Positions 22,671 to 34,430 of a DNA stretch of 64,000 nucleotides are shown here, piece by piece. The notes beneath the pieces are model-generated. The model worked only from the letters and a program-made list of their open reading frames with translations, searched no databases and was not told the origin of the DNA. Within the stretch, counting starts at the first letter, position 1. Each line of letters begins with the position of its first letter. Origin of the DNA: Bryoerythrophyllum caledonicum (taxonomy: Eukaryota; Streptophyta; Bryopsida; Pottiales; Pottiaceae). The stretch is from positions 25,346,602 through 25,410,601 of the forward strand of contig OZ020514.1 in assembly GCA_963971425.1 (NCBI GenBank), written 5' to 3'. The translations under genes and the position numbers were made by a program.

Positions 22671-25382
22671 CCTAGGTTTCCATGCTGTCAAGATTGAATC
22701 GGTACTCTCCCATGTTATGGCTATCCCCTTTTCAATTGTCCAACAAAGGTTGCAATCAGTATACCAAACTTTATAGAACTTCAGAACATCCCGATTGCGC
22801 AATATAAGGCAGAAGAATTGGATACGGACGGTGTTTGGCATATCCATGTTAGAGTTAGAATCTGAAATTGCTAGAGCAATCCAAAATGGGCGCTCGTCTC
22901 CATCACAAGGGTGCAATGCAACAAAGTAGCCAGAAAAAAGATCACGACCAACTCTAAAAGAAGGAGGTGGACGATCGCGTCTCTCGCCAACAAAATGCTC
23001 ATCTTCACGGTACTCCTCGCGAACCTCACCCTCCGCTGAGAACTCATCTTCAATGGCATGGGCAATTCGTGTCGTTGGCCAAAAGCCGTCTTCCAATGAT
23101 ATCCACATATCCATTGGAAGTGTCAGAGCATCTCTAACATTGCGCCAATAGTACGATAGCGGCTCAAAACGCGAACGGGCTTCAACAGACTCCCGCGATG
23201 ATTGCTCCCAGTGATCGATGAATCCTGAAAGTCCCTTCACCACCTCATGGAGATGCTCCATCATAGAAGGCTTCAATGCATCAAGTTCTCCGCGAGGCCA
23301 TAAAGACCTTCCTTCAGAATCCTCCTTCCACAATTTGATGCCACTGCCTTCTCCTCCCTTAGGAAGCCAATCCTCATCATGACAAAGGATTTTATACTTC
23401 ATTACCGGACAACCACTACAATCCACATAAAACTTGAACTGATGAGCCTTTGTATGACCCTGTAAAGCTTCATCACCATCCGCAATCATATCTCCAATGA
23501 ACTTCTTAAAGTCAGGAACCTCTTCAATAAGATGCGGGATTGTGGGAAGACTCTCATTTTTCATGAACAACCTCATGAAGAAAGGAATGGTTGGAAAACT
23601 CTCCTTCCTCAGTGTCATACTCCAACGACCAAATAATGCATCTATATCATCATGTGTATGACCAGCTAGCATGAAATTAACATATACCTTGCGGAAGATG
23701 CATTTTGCAACAAGGAGAGACCAAAAACAAAAAACAAATCTATTTTTGTTATCACCAACAACATTGTCCATTTGCACGTTCAATATTGGAGGCAAAGGCC
23801 TCCCTGGAACTGGGATATCTGGAATCGGCCCTAATGGATCCAAACACATCTCTGAACCCCGTAATACCACCGCATACAATGGATGAGAACTAGATTCTGG
23901 AAAGAATTGCCGAGACAATGACTTCGGAGGTGCCTCCAGGTCAGGCAATAGTTTTGCAAACGACCCGACCGTGTACTTGGCATCATGGGAGTATAAATCA
24001 AGGCCGTAATGGGCGTAACGCTGGTCCACATGACCATGGGCAAGCATGCCTGTGACTGCAAGAGGCAACTTCATAAGCCCATCTAAGTGCTTTGTTTTAT
24101 GTGAAAGAACCGGGGAGGCGGTCTTTGAGTGATCCATCTTATCATGCATGATGGTTAGAACCTCCTGGGGCGACGACTTTGATCAAAATCGGTTTAGATA
24201 GTACAAGTCTCGATGTGCAAAAGCAAAATAGATGTGAACCTACATCTTCTTCTGTCATAGCAGTGATGCTTGTGTTCCAGGTTGAGTAAGCTTCTTCTGA
24301 TCCTGGTATTTGTCACACGAAGAACAACGGCCAAAGTTGTCTCCACCTTTTTTAGCATAGTACTCAGGGAAGCTCACTCACCGAATCTTACTGAAGCTTG
24401 AAGTTGAGATTGGCGGCAATCCACAATCAGCGAGATGATCATCAAGAAGCGGTATCTGCTACTTCCACTTAAAACTTGCAGGAAGGACCTTTGCCACAAC
24501 CTTCTCGCCAGATGGGAGAACACGAGACTTGTGAGGCATGTGGTCCGCATGTCTATCGAGGATGGCTCCAAGAGCGGCAGTAGCCACAACCGTATGACCT
24601 CTAGGCTTACGCAAACCGGTATTCCCATGGTGTTGAGCCGCATGACCAGCAGCAGCGTCCTTCGCATTCTGATAGAAAGTACTTGAACTCACACCCATGA
24701 TTTTCATCCAGGCATGGGCACAAACGTCCACACCCTCTAGAGTCACAACCTTCCTACCCGCAGAGTTTCTATGAAACTGTCTATGAACGTCGAGTTTGAT
24801 ATGATTTCTAAATTGCACAATGTTCTCACTGTAGAAGCGCGTCCGGAGGGCTTTTATTTTATCTCTAGGGTAGTGTTGAACACAGTTTTGACTGCAACAA
24901 CTATTGCTCGCAACTGCGTTAATGGAATGAGGGGTCATGAATAATTCAACATTCCTGGACAGTGTTGGACGAGTATTCCTTGAGGAATTGTTGTACGAAC
25001 GGGAGCTCCCACCTAGAGGTCTGTTACGCTCAACCAACCAGACATTATAAACGTCCCTAAGGCAATGATGGAAGAGACTCACACCGTTTAAGAAGACTTG
25101 TTGAATATGCCAGGACTTAAACGAGTACCTCCATTCATCAGGAGCTTCTTCCTGAACAAAAATACTCGACACCTGTACTACAACATTAGAATCCTCAAAA
25201 GGACCTAGAATTGCACTGGACCGGACATTGCGAACCAACCCCTCCGCAACGTGAACACCCGAACCATTGTGAAGCGAGACAGTCATCCCAACCCAGAGAC
25301 AGCACGGAATAACATCAAACTCAGGAAGGTCTGGGTTCACGGGAGCGTCAACATTATCATCGTCGCCCTCTGAAGACGACAT
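22671..25382 (-). pseudogene. DDE transposase of element B, main part (split by element A)
   Basis: The start codon is at 25380-25382 (MSSSEGDDD). About 904 codons run without frameshift to 22671, where element A interrupts, and the last 36 codons are at 4428-4537. In-frame stops: TAG 24459, TGA 24378, TGA 24255, TGA 24183. Comparison with C and A shows CGA to TGA and TGG to TGA changes. The TAG after FKWK and the TGA after NRF are shared with copy C. The same motifs as transposase A are present (HDKMDH, VQMDNVV, GHTHDDIDALF). It is far closer to C than to A. A palindrome remnant at 25563-25583 and the array at 25761-26025 lie upstream. Confidence 0.82.
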
Positions 25383-25562
25383 CCTGCATTCCAATGAGAT
25401 AAGTATTATATAATCCTGCACAATAAGAATGGGTGAATACCTTGTAGGAATAGACATCAATGAAGAAGCATATGAAGAGGGTGATTGGGCTCCAATCGAG
25501 GTAAGGTCTGGGGCTTGAAAATAACTTGCATTCAACTGAATTGACATTGTAGAACAGACAAA

Positions 25563-25583
25563 TTTAGCTCGACTCGAGGTAAA
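25563..25583. repeat. Palindrome upstream of transposase B, slightly decayed
   Basis: TTAGCTCGACTCGAGGTAA: one mismatch between arms. About 180 bp upstream of the start codon. Confidence 0.75.
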
Positions 25584-25760
25584 CACATATGGTATTATAT
25601 GATAAGAATGTTGTTTCATGCGATCAGTTTTAATCCGAATATGAAATAATCTCACCCTTGACAATGTTATTTTAGCATGGCCCGACCTGAAATGTCGACT
25701 ATTAGACGGTATGACAATTGATATCGAGCTTAGGTAAACAGACATATTAAATAAGGTATC

Positions 25761-26025
25761 ACAGTTTAGCTCAAGTCGAGCTAAACTGTCCTTGGAAATA
25801 AGGTAAGATAGTTTAGCTCGAGCCGAGCTAAACAGTCGTTATCAATTTAGTGCGATAGTTTAGCTCGAGTCCAGCTAAACTCTCTTACTTTATTTCAAAG
25901 GACAGTTTAGCTCGAATTGAGCTAAGCTTTCAGTACATAATATGGGCTGATGGTTTAGCTCGACTCGAGCTAAACTGTCGTTATTATTATGGAATGACAG
26001 CTTAGCTCGACACGAGCTAAATTGT
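25761..26025. repeat. Palindrome array upstream of transposase B, 6 units, about 48-bp period
   Basis: Six dyads of the form GACAGTTTAGCTCGAnTCGA with symmetric completion, begin near 25761, 25808, 25855, 25902, 25950 and 25996. The outer flank GACAG/CTGTC is symmetric too and distinguishes this dialect from A (CATTCAG) and D (CACTTTAG). Unlike A, units are separated by unrelated AT-rich spacers of about 18 bp. Confidence 0.92.
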
Positions 26026-26039
26026 CCTTCCGTGATTCT

Positions 26040-26990
26040 TCAAAATCACAGTAGCAACTGGAACAAGCGTAGTAACCCTAAACACTGTCACATCCTAATT
26101 GCTAGAGTGCACGAAGAATGCAAGAAGTATACATTGTGTACCTTATGAAGAAGAAAACCGGTGCGTTGTTGCCTCGCGCAAGCGTCCTGCTCAACCGTGC
26201 GCAACCTATAGATAATGCCCTCCTCAACCTCCCACAGTTGTACCACCTCGAAGCCTCTCTTCGCCAACCTTGCAGAGCAACCAAACTGAGACGGATAAAA
26301 ATGAAGAAAGTTTACGAGGTTCGGCGAGGTCACTCACGGACACACAACCGTTTCAAAATTGGCGGGAGAAAACTTTTCCACAACCCCTGAAAAAGTGCAA
26401 ATTCGAAATCTCGGCGGGAAACTGAATCAACCACTTTCCGGTTGACTAAAATAAGGAAGAGTACATACCTCGAATATACTTGCACATGCGAGTAATATAC
26501 AAGATTTTAGGGTAATGCTTAGGGTTAGGGTTAGGATTAGGGTTTAGGATTTAAATTTAGGATTTAGGGTTTGGAATTTATATTCAGGTTTAGGTTTCAG
26601 GGTTTAGGGTCCTTGGTTTAGGTGTTATACTTCTGATGTCATTTCATTTCAATTTAATAATACTTTGAATATTCCGGATATTGACAATTTGACAGAGGTA
26701 TAGCAAAATGTAGAGAAGATATTGGGATGATTAGAAAGAATTTGTATTACAATCCAAATAGGACTTATCTATATAGTTGAAAGCAAAGACCTTAATAAAC
26801 AAGTAGCATTAAAAAAAACAAAAAACATATTATATATGCATGTGTATTTTTAGCAAAAAAGTATGTATTCAAACATGCTTTGGACATCATTTCTTTGGGG
26901 TTTTATAAATGTGCATAATGTTACTCTTTTGTAATCAATTTAGAATGTTCATTCTTTTGCTAGAATCCCAAGTGTCCCCATGGTTTGGAT
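26040..26990. promoter_or_regulatory. Upstream region of transposase B with telobox tract
   Basis: Diverged inverted relative of 1-2600. A TTTAGGG-rich tract at about 26515-26620 lies roughly 1.2 kb upstream of the start codon, in the same orientation relative to the transposase as in element A. Short frames at 26088-26390 overlap on both strands and are not called genes. Confidence 0.5.
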
Positions 26991-27314
26991 TTGGAATTGA
27001 AATTGGTTTAGGGTCCACTTAGAGGTACTCAAAGACTTGAAATGTGCGCAAACTAATAGTTGGATTAAAATATCTTATTCGTGAGTTCACATTGTATTAT
27101 CATGAGTTTAGAGTGTGGCAATCTAAGCATGACATGAAAGATGGAAGGATTCTTGACCATACACAATTTATTTCATGTTTTGACGTGAAATTAAAGACTT
27201 TGTCATTTGTAAAACATAGAGAGTGGAACAATATTAAAAGATTTAAAAATGAAACGGAGAGACCTCCTCATGACAAAAAAACGATAATCAAAATATAAAA
27301 TATAACTAATACAA

Positions 27315-27412
27315 AGTGTATCACTTAGTGCATCAGGCATAATTAAATGTTTGTAATGTAAGTAATTTTGAATTTATTTATACATGCACAAAAAGAATAA
27401 TTAGTTTTTCAG
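27315..27412 (+). repeat. 98-bp direct repeat, copy 1
   Basis: Identical by eye to 27905-28002. The pair starts AGTGTATCACTTAG and ends AGTTTTTCAG. The copies are separated by 492 bp. Confidence 0.93.
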
Positions 27413-27904
27413 CACGTTCTAGTGATCGCAAATTATATTTTAAATTCTCAAAATTTTGTAGAAGAATGATAGAAGTCATGAGGCATATTTATAAGTAATT
27501 TATTTTCTCAATGAACGTCTTCAATAAAAGTTATGCTAGCCAAAAGAGAAACTTCTCGATAGCCGGCACGTTGAGCAACTTAAAAACCTTTTGCTATGAC
27601 ACAGTATGGAATGTAAATTGTAATCTTTGGCTATATAATCGTGTGATTTTTGGAAATTTCAAACCCAAATTCCTCCAAAAATTCTCCGATTTAAATAGAA
27701 GAGAAGTTCTAATATTTTTCCCTTTTATTGTCAGAGTTATTTGGATGGGCCCAATTCATACATTTTCACACATTGTCACATATTATTGATTTAGGGTACC
27801 AAGAATACTTAGACTTCATATCCACTGAAGACTAGGGGATCGTCATATTTTTTTGCTTTTCAATATTACTATTTATTAGAAGCTTTTCAATATTACTAAT
27901 AATT

Positions 27905-28002
27905 AGTGTATCACTTAGTGCATCAGGCATAATTAAATGTTTGTAATGTAAGTAATTTTGAATTTATTTATACATGCACAAAAAGAATAATTAGTTTTTC
28001 AG
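27905..28002 (+). repeat. 98-bp direct repeat, copy 2
   Basis: See copy 1. No primer-binding site or TG...CA ends, so not called LTRs. Confidence 0.93.
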
Positions 28003-29589
28003 TATACATAGGATGGCTTCTAGTGTAGTGGATACAAAATAGGAATCCATACACTAATTGTAAAATTTTCAATAAGTGTAGTGACAAAACTATATTACAC
28101 TAAATGTCAACTACTACTCTAAATGTCAATCCTAGTAAATAGTGGAATATAAAGTTTTTTACTTGTGGACAGTTACCGTAGGAAACCTTAATCATGATTT
28201 GATTACATCTTGAGCATCATAGTTAAGAAGGGTTGAGTGCATGTAGAAAAACAAGAATTTGCAAGAAAGAGCTTAGGAATAATCGGACGTAGGTATGGAG
28301 CAAAAGGAAATTAACAAAAATTGGACAAAGTAGAATGTAAAATATGGAGGGAAAATGTAACTACAAGTAGAAGATTAGAAATATAAGAGCATTCTTCTGG
28401 TAACGAAAGTGAGAAAAGAAAGGAATATTGGAAAAAGAAAAAACTTAAACTTACAATAAATATAGAAATACAAGTAAAATACTCATTAGATATCCATCAC
28501 ATATGCATTCAAAGTGCATTATATATAAAGTAAATATTCATTAAATACTCATTGAATATTCAAATACGCATTGATTTTACATTAGAAATTTATGCACTAT
28601 TCATTAAGTATTCATTAAGTATTCATTAACAATACATTAAGTACTCTATAAATAATCATTAAATATACAAATATTAATTAAACTATCATAAAATATACTT
28701 TTAAAACTTTAAAGATTCATTAAATAATATTTAAATATTCTTTAATTGTGCATAAAAGTTATAGATATACAAATATACATTAAATATCCTATGAAAATTC
28801 GTTACAAATTCATTAGTTATTGGCTAAATATATGATTACACATTAAATACTCATTAGATAATATTAAATAATTTACAGGAAATGCAAGAGATGGGAATGA
28901 GAATAGTTGTGGATAAGGCTTTAAGAATTTGAGGTTGAAGATTAGACGAAGAATAAATGCATGGCGACTTATAGGCAGAAGATTCGAAGCTAACAATATT
29001 TATCAAGTAACAAATTTATGTGCTAGGGTAGAGTTTTGATTAAGGGCAATTACAAAAGAAACTGCAGTAGGTGAATGAATGAGGGATAATATTCAGGACA
29101 ATGGTGGCTAGAACTAGTTGCCAACTTGTTGACAAATAGTGTACTAGAAAAAGAGAATCTCCACCGGGATAGAGGGACCGAGATGCAGGAATAAACACGG
29201 TAAAGCCCACTTCGTGCAGCCTAGGCTGGTGTCCCGGCCCATTGGGGTGGTGGCGTCGCTTCTTCTGAATAGTAAATTTACGAAAAGTACAGGGGACACC
29301 AAAATTCCCCGAGAGCATGTGTTCAATCATGTAATGACACGAGGGAATTAAGAAAAACAATAAAAACCCCCAAAAAAATTAGCCAACTACGGTGTCAGTG
29401 CTGAGCGCTGGAGTTCCCTCAGAGTGGCCAATTCGGGGACGGTGTGGGGGGAAAAGGGTAACCCCCCTCCTGTCATCTCAAACTTGGGCACCTTCCCACT
29501 GGCGTGGAAAATTCCCCGTCAGGGGTGGAGATGCTCTAACTACAGTATTTGTACCGTTACACTAAAAGCAAAATGAAGTGAAAAAAAAG

Positions 29590-29700
29590 AAAAAATTCAT
29601 TCTTTAGCTCTATCAGAGGTAAAGTGTGCACCATGACTAAATGTAGGGAACTAAGAAGAAAATATGCACACTTTAGCTCCAAAAGAGCTAAAGTGTACAC
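29590..29700 (-). repeat. Fragment of a transposase 3' subterminal region with two palindromes
   Basis: Palindromes at 29603-29623 and 29671-29691 with the connecting text GTGCACCATGACTAAATG resemble 4015-4125 of element B (GCGCACCATTACTAAGTG). A second, separate fragment of the same subterminal DNA, adjacent to the Helitron-like element. Confidence 0.65.
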
Positions 29701-30547
29701 AACCATTATACTACTTAAATCATAATCCGCGCAGTGAACCACGCAGCGATCAATCGCGCACTCAACTATGCAGTGAACTATAGGAACGGTGCAGCCAAGC
29801 GCGCAGTTAACTGCGCAGCCAACCGCGTAGTGAATCATGTTAACTTTTTTTTAATATAGTTTGTAATATAAAAACTACATTAAAATGGTTGGACTAATGC
29901 GTTGCAAAGCATTAGCTTGAGTTTTTGGGTGTGACAAATTTGCATTTGTGTGTTGCAATTTGTACTCTTGATTACAAATTTGATGTTCAAAATATTTTTT
30001 GAGTAAAGCACTAAAAGATTGAATTGTAAATTATGAGTTGTAAACTTGGAGTGAAAAAGTTGTGAAGTTGAAGTTGTGATCTTGGAGGTTGGCATACAAA
30101 GTTGGAGTTGCAAAATTGTATATTCAAGTTGTGGAGATTGAAATTACAGGTTTTGAGGTGAGATTGCAAGTTTTGAGATTGTAATTGCAAATTGAGTTTG
30201 TGGGTGTGTGAAATTGAGATTGTAATTGCAAGTTGAGTTTGTGGATGTGTGAAATTTGCATTTGTGTGTTGCAATTTGTGCTTATCCAAAATAAAATTGA
30301 AACTCTTGATTACAAATTTGATGTTCATTACATTTTTGAAATTCCATGTTAAAATGCAAAGAATCTAAAACATAATTTATTTTTTTCTATTCTATTCTAT
30401 TACATTATTGAAATTCATGCATAGGTTTCAAAGACATATTTATATTTTATGTAGATTGTTGTTACCTTTCTATTTTTATATTTTGTGATAAAAAAACTAC
30501 ATTAAAATGGTTGAACTAATGCGTTGCAAAGCAAGCGCCAACTGCTA

Positions 30548-30548
<1 letters not shown>
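29700..30548 (+). mobile_element. Helitron-like non-autonomous element
   Basis: Ends ATGCGTTGCAAAGCAAGCGC-CAACTGCTAG|T, a hairpin plus CTAG terminus. It is an inverted relative of 13709-14515. The middle (about 29950-30340) is rich in TTGCAATTTGTG / GTTGTGGAGATTG-like text. No coding capacity. Confidence 0.6.

Positions 30549-30585
<37 letters not shown>
30549..30585. repeat. (TA)n microsatellite at the Helitron 3' end
   Basis: Uninterrupted TA dinucleotides directly after CTAG. Helitrons insert between A and T, which fits. Confidence 0.9.
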
Positions 30586-30587
<2 letters not shown>

Positions 30588-30619
30588 TAAGCATCAAATT
30601 CATGCGAGAAAAAAATCAA

Positions 30620-30941
30620 GTTGCAATTACTTAAGGTGTTTGGGGCCCAAAATCAAGATGTTGGGTGCCAAACCCTAAGAGTTTGGGTTCAAACCCAAGA
30701 AGTTGGGGTCCAGAATCAAGATGATTAGGGCTCAAACTAAATAAGTTTAGGCCGTGACCGAAGATGATTGGGGCCCAAACATTTTAAGTTTCGGCCCAAA
30801 CTCCAGATGTTAGGGGCCCAAACCCAAGACGTTTGGGCTCAAACTCAAGATGTTAGGGGCCCAAATCCGAGAAGTTGGGGCCCAAACCCGAGAAGTTGGG
30901 GCCCAAACTCGAGATGCTAGGAGCAAGCGCCAACTGCTAGT
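30620..30941 (+). repeat. GGGCCCAAAC minisatellite closed by a second Helitron-type end
   Basis: Around a dozen variable 20-30-bp units (GGGGCCCAAACYCRAGAAGTTG-like), then GCAAGCGCCAACTGCTAGTTT at 30922-30942, repeating the last bases of the Helitron at 30528-30549. A read-through product ending at a new terminus would look like this. Confidence 0.65.
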
Positions 30942-32640
30942 TTATTTTATAATTATACTATTGCGTGGTCTTAACATACTTATTGTCTGTTCGATTCTCA
31001 AAGTAAAAAATATCAAACTCACAAAGAAACAAAACTTGAATTCAAAGTAATAGAATCTTAAAATCGTAGCTTTAAAACTCTCTTGAATGTGCTTCACTTA
31101 ATAACTGGTGTAGGAGGAACTTATATATATCGATGGTAATGAATTTACTCCTTGTGTAATGCAGAAATTGAAATTGAGTCAAGTGAAAGCCAGCTGTTCC
31201 ACTCAAAGCATGAAAGAAAACTAAACACTATAATCCTGTTTCTAATACTAAACACTATAATCGTTCACTTCCGTGCAATCTAAGTTTGTGTATTATTGAG
31301 AAAATGTCAATTTATAAGTTTTAATTGAGATTATACGAATGAAATTGGAAATTATCACTTTTCCTTTGCTTTGTGCTCGTTGCCTTAGAATAAGCAAAAT
31401 TGTAGTGTAAATGGCTCGGATAAATTGTGTAGGAAATTTATGAGTACGGAAACACTAAACGCGCATAATATCTTGAACTTATTCTTGTAAGATTAAATTG
31501 ACTTTTTGAAATTCCGGGTATCAATAACGAAGGTGAAAGATTTGTGGTGCATTCACATTTAATACCCGAGGGTCTCACACCAATATCGCGAAGGATATCC
31601 CGAGGGTATCTCGGGAGCACTACGCGGCTACAGGGTTTCGACCCTCCACGGCTTTAGGTGCCCCAAAAAGTACCCCACGAAATCGTGGTGCGAGCTTTTT
31701 TTTTCCTCTTTTCGTTGTTGTCCAAGCTTTCACTTTGTTCTTCCATGCGTTGTTGTTCTTCCAGGCGTTGTTGTTGTTGTTTTGTTCATCGTTGGGTCTT
31801 TACGGTTTGTATTAGTTTCGTTATCTATAGGGTTTGTTAAGTTTGTGTATACTCTAGCGTTGCAATTTTGGCTTTCGTGCACAATTTACTGGACTTTAGG
31901 GTTTTCTGCGGATAGGGTTTGTAGGACGTGCGATTCTGGTTGTGTGAGTTTGTGTATACTGTAGCGCTAGAGTTTAGGGTTGTTTGTGTGAGATTGTGTG
32001 AGAATGTGTGAGTTTCTGTGAGTTTGTGAGAGTTTGTGTGAGTTTGTGTGAGTTTGTGTGAGTTTGTGTGAGCACGTAGAGTCTGAAACGGCCGTGCGCG
32101 GAGGATTGACGTGAATGAGGAACAAGACTTGCAGCTTTTTCAGTCAGATTTCTCAGTTTTAAAGGTAAGTGCACTCATTCAGTCTTGCATTTCTTTTGAA
32201 ATTTGTGTAGTATTGCTTTCGATGTGATGTGTTGAAACATTATATATGTATACCATTGCTTTTGATGTATGTGTGAGCACGTAGATGAGTTTGTGTATTC
32301 AATGTGCTGGTTTCAATGTGCTGGTTTCAATTTGGTGGTTTCAATGTGGTGGTTTGTGGTGTTTAGTGGTGTTTTGTGGTGGTTTGTGCTAGTTTAAATG
32401 TGCTCCTTTGTGTTGGTGTCTATATGCTGCATTCTGCTAGTTTCAAAGTATTGGTTTCTATGTGCTGGTTTGTGCTCGTTTATATGTGCTGGTTTGTGCT
32501 GGTTTGTGCTGGTGTCAATGTTCTACTTGTGCTAGTTTCAATGTGCTAGTTTCAATGTGCTGGTATCAATGTGTTGGTTTCCATGTGCTACTTTGATTGA
32601 TTGTGTCTGTCGGTTTGTTATTGTTCTTGTAGGACGTCTA
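30942..32640. other. Non-coding centre of B/D with TG-rich minisatellites
   Basis: Minisatellites: GTGAGTTTGT units at about 31985-32075 and GTGCTGGTTTCAAT units at about 32290-32600. Open frames (31658-31964) are low-complexity and not convincing. 31090-31640 shows nothing recognisable. Confidence 0.5.
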
Positions 32641-32799
32641 GTTCCAGCAGAATTTGTCTGGGATTCAAGTTCATAATCAATGGCTGAAAGGTAAAATCCA
32701 TACTCTCACCCAGGAGCCCTCAATCCTACGTCTTGAATATCATATAACGAAAGACAAATTTGCACAAACTGCAATAAATATGCTATTCAATGAACACCT

Positions 32800-33213
32800 T
32801 TTAGCTCGACTCGAGCTAAAGTGGGGCCACCACTGTGCAATATGGGCCACACTTTAGCTTGAGTCGAGCTAAAGTGGGCTCTCCAGTGTGCTCTTTTGGC
32901 TGCACTTTACCTTGACTCAAGGTAAAGTGTGGCGAATATAGCATACTTTAGCTCGACTCGAGCTAAAGTGCGCAACAACATGCATTAGACCAGTTCACTT
33001 CAGCTCAAGTAGAGTTGAATTATACAGGACTAGTGCATCATTTTTTGCACATTAGCTCGAATGGAGCTAAAATGTACAACTAAATGCGTCTATAGTCGCA
33101 CTAATGCCCGTCTCCAGCAAAAGAGATCATAATATCTACGCTAACACTCAAGGTCTCAAGAAATCTCATTCTATTTATCAAAGCCAACACAATTTACCTC
33201 GAATCGAGCTAAA
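32800..33213. repeat. Palindrome cluster in the centre of B/D, 7 sites
   Basis: Sites at 32800, 32853, 32906, 32947, 32999, 33051 and 33193 (21 bp each), mostly CACTTTAGCTCGA...TCGAGCTAAAGTG. The site at 32906-32926 reads TTACCTTGACTCAAGGTAA: both arms changed in concert, so symmetry is kept. The dialect matches gene D. An eighth, weaker site is at 33551-33571. Confidence 0.9.
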
Positions 33214-33306
33214 GTGTAAAACAATATACCTAAAACACATCTCAAACACCTCTACTTTTTGACCTAAAACATTCCAAAAGTAAAGTTTACCGATGATATC
33301 GATGAC

Positions 33307-33773
33307 CCAACTCATGTCCACTTCTCGTTCACCTCTCTGAAATTGTGCATGAGCTTAAGTCCCGCTCCAACCACTTGAGAACCTCAGATAGTGAGCTTCG
33401 TGAGTGATTGGATCGGTTCGTAAGATTTTTCACAGTTTCGGGAGTTGAACAGGAAGTAGTCATGAATTGAATAAACAAATCTAGGAAAGTCTTCTAAAGG
33501 AATATTGAATAATTTAGAGCTATACTGATATACATTCTATATTATAATACCTTAGCTCAAATCGAGCTAAAGTGAAGCATTAGCTTGAATACAACAATGT
33601 TACCATCGTGTAATTACAATCTAGTATCTCAACTCATGTCAACTTCTCGTTCAGCTTTCTGAATCGTGAATGAGCTTCAGTCCCGTTCCAACCACTTATG
33701 AACCTCGAAGCGTGAGGTTTGTCAGTGATTGGATCGGTTCGTAAGATTTTCCACAGTTTAAGGAGTTGAACGA
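33307..33773 (+). repeat. Diverged direct duplication of about 145 bp
   Basis: 33307-33451 and 33628-33773 share CAACTCATGTC...GTGATTGGATCGGTTCGTAAGATTTT...GTTGAAC with around 15 percent differences. The decayed palindrome at 33551 lies between them. Confidence 0.85.
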
Positions 33774-33784
33774 TTTATAGGCAA

Positions 33785-34430
33785 GAATTTTATGGGACTC
33801 CGTTTCCACATGGTGCCGGAAGTTAACCTTAAAATCCGGCTAAAACAAAAAAAAATAGTAAAATAGTTATGATAGTTCACGCTAGGACACAGCCTACAGT
33901 CGTCAGGTAAGAGTAAAAGAGGACAAGCCGGACTGCAAACCCTAATTAAGCCAAAAGGTATTAAAATCGAAGCCAGAGCAGTTACCGGAATTCCGTAGCA
34001 GTCAGTTATCCGGAACCGTCAGCCGGAACCGTCGCCATCAACTGTCATCATGACTTCGTACTAACGGCCGGACTACTTAAGGCTGGGGTTCGGGGGGGGG
34101 AAAACTCTTTCTTCTCCATTTCTTCCTCGCATATTGGGGTTTCGCGTTAGGGTTTTCCTCTTTTCTCTCTCTCTCTTACAGTTTACTAACTGCTGGGCAT
34201 TAAATTTTAAAGCTTAGACGGTTAGAACGGACGTGCATCCGTTAGGGAGAGCTTTTGTGAGGACGGTGCGTGCAGGGACAACCTCGAGAGATTGTGAGGT
34301 GATAGGCAGGTCTCATGAAGTCTGTGCCGATGGCCAAAAAGAAGCGAACGGACAAAGACGGCGCGGCCGGAGAGACGAAGAGCCGGCAGTTGTGCTCCCA
34401 CCCTTGGCCCGAGTTCTTTTGGACATTCCA
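33785..34430. other. Start of a GC-rich inserted segment
   Basis: Base composition jumps to GC-rich with frequent CCGG. TGGTGCCGGAAGT at about 33811 could be a primer-binding-like site, but no LTR pair was found. The AAAACTCTTTCTTCTCC...CTCTCTCTC stretch near 34100-34180 looks like a plant 5' untranslated leader. Confidence 0.35.

Larger units (their letters stand above)
26991..29589. other. AT-rich centre of element B/D, no gene seen
   Basis: Contains a 98-bp direct repeat (separate entries), a stretch of degenerate CATTAAATATTCATT-like sequence at about 28480-28870, and a GC-richer island at about 29390-29540. Open frames at 27044-27298 and 27511-27789 have no recognisable features. Confidence 0.5.

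Noticed and set aside
27315..28002. Miniature LTR (TRIM) element
   Set aside because: The 98-bp repeats lack TG...CA ends, a primer-binding site and a polypurine tract.
29390..29540. MITE suggested by GGTGGAGATGCTCTAAC
   Set aside because: I could not find a matching inverted end or target duplication.
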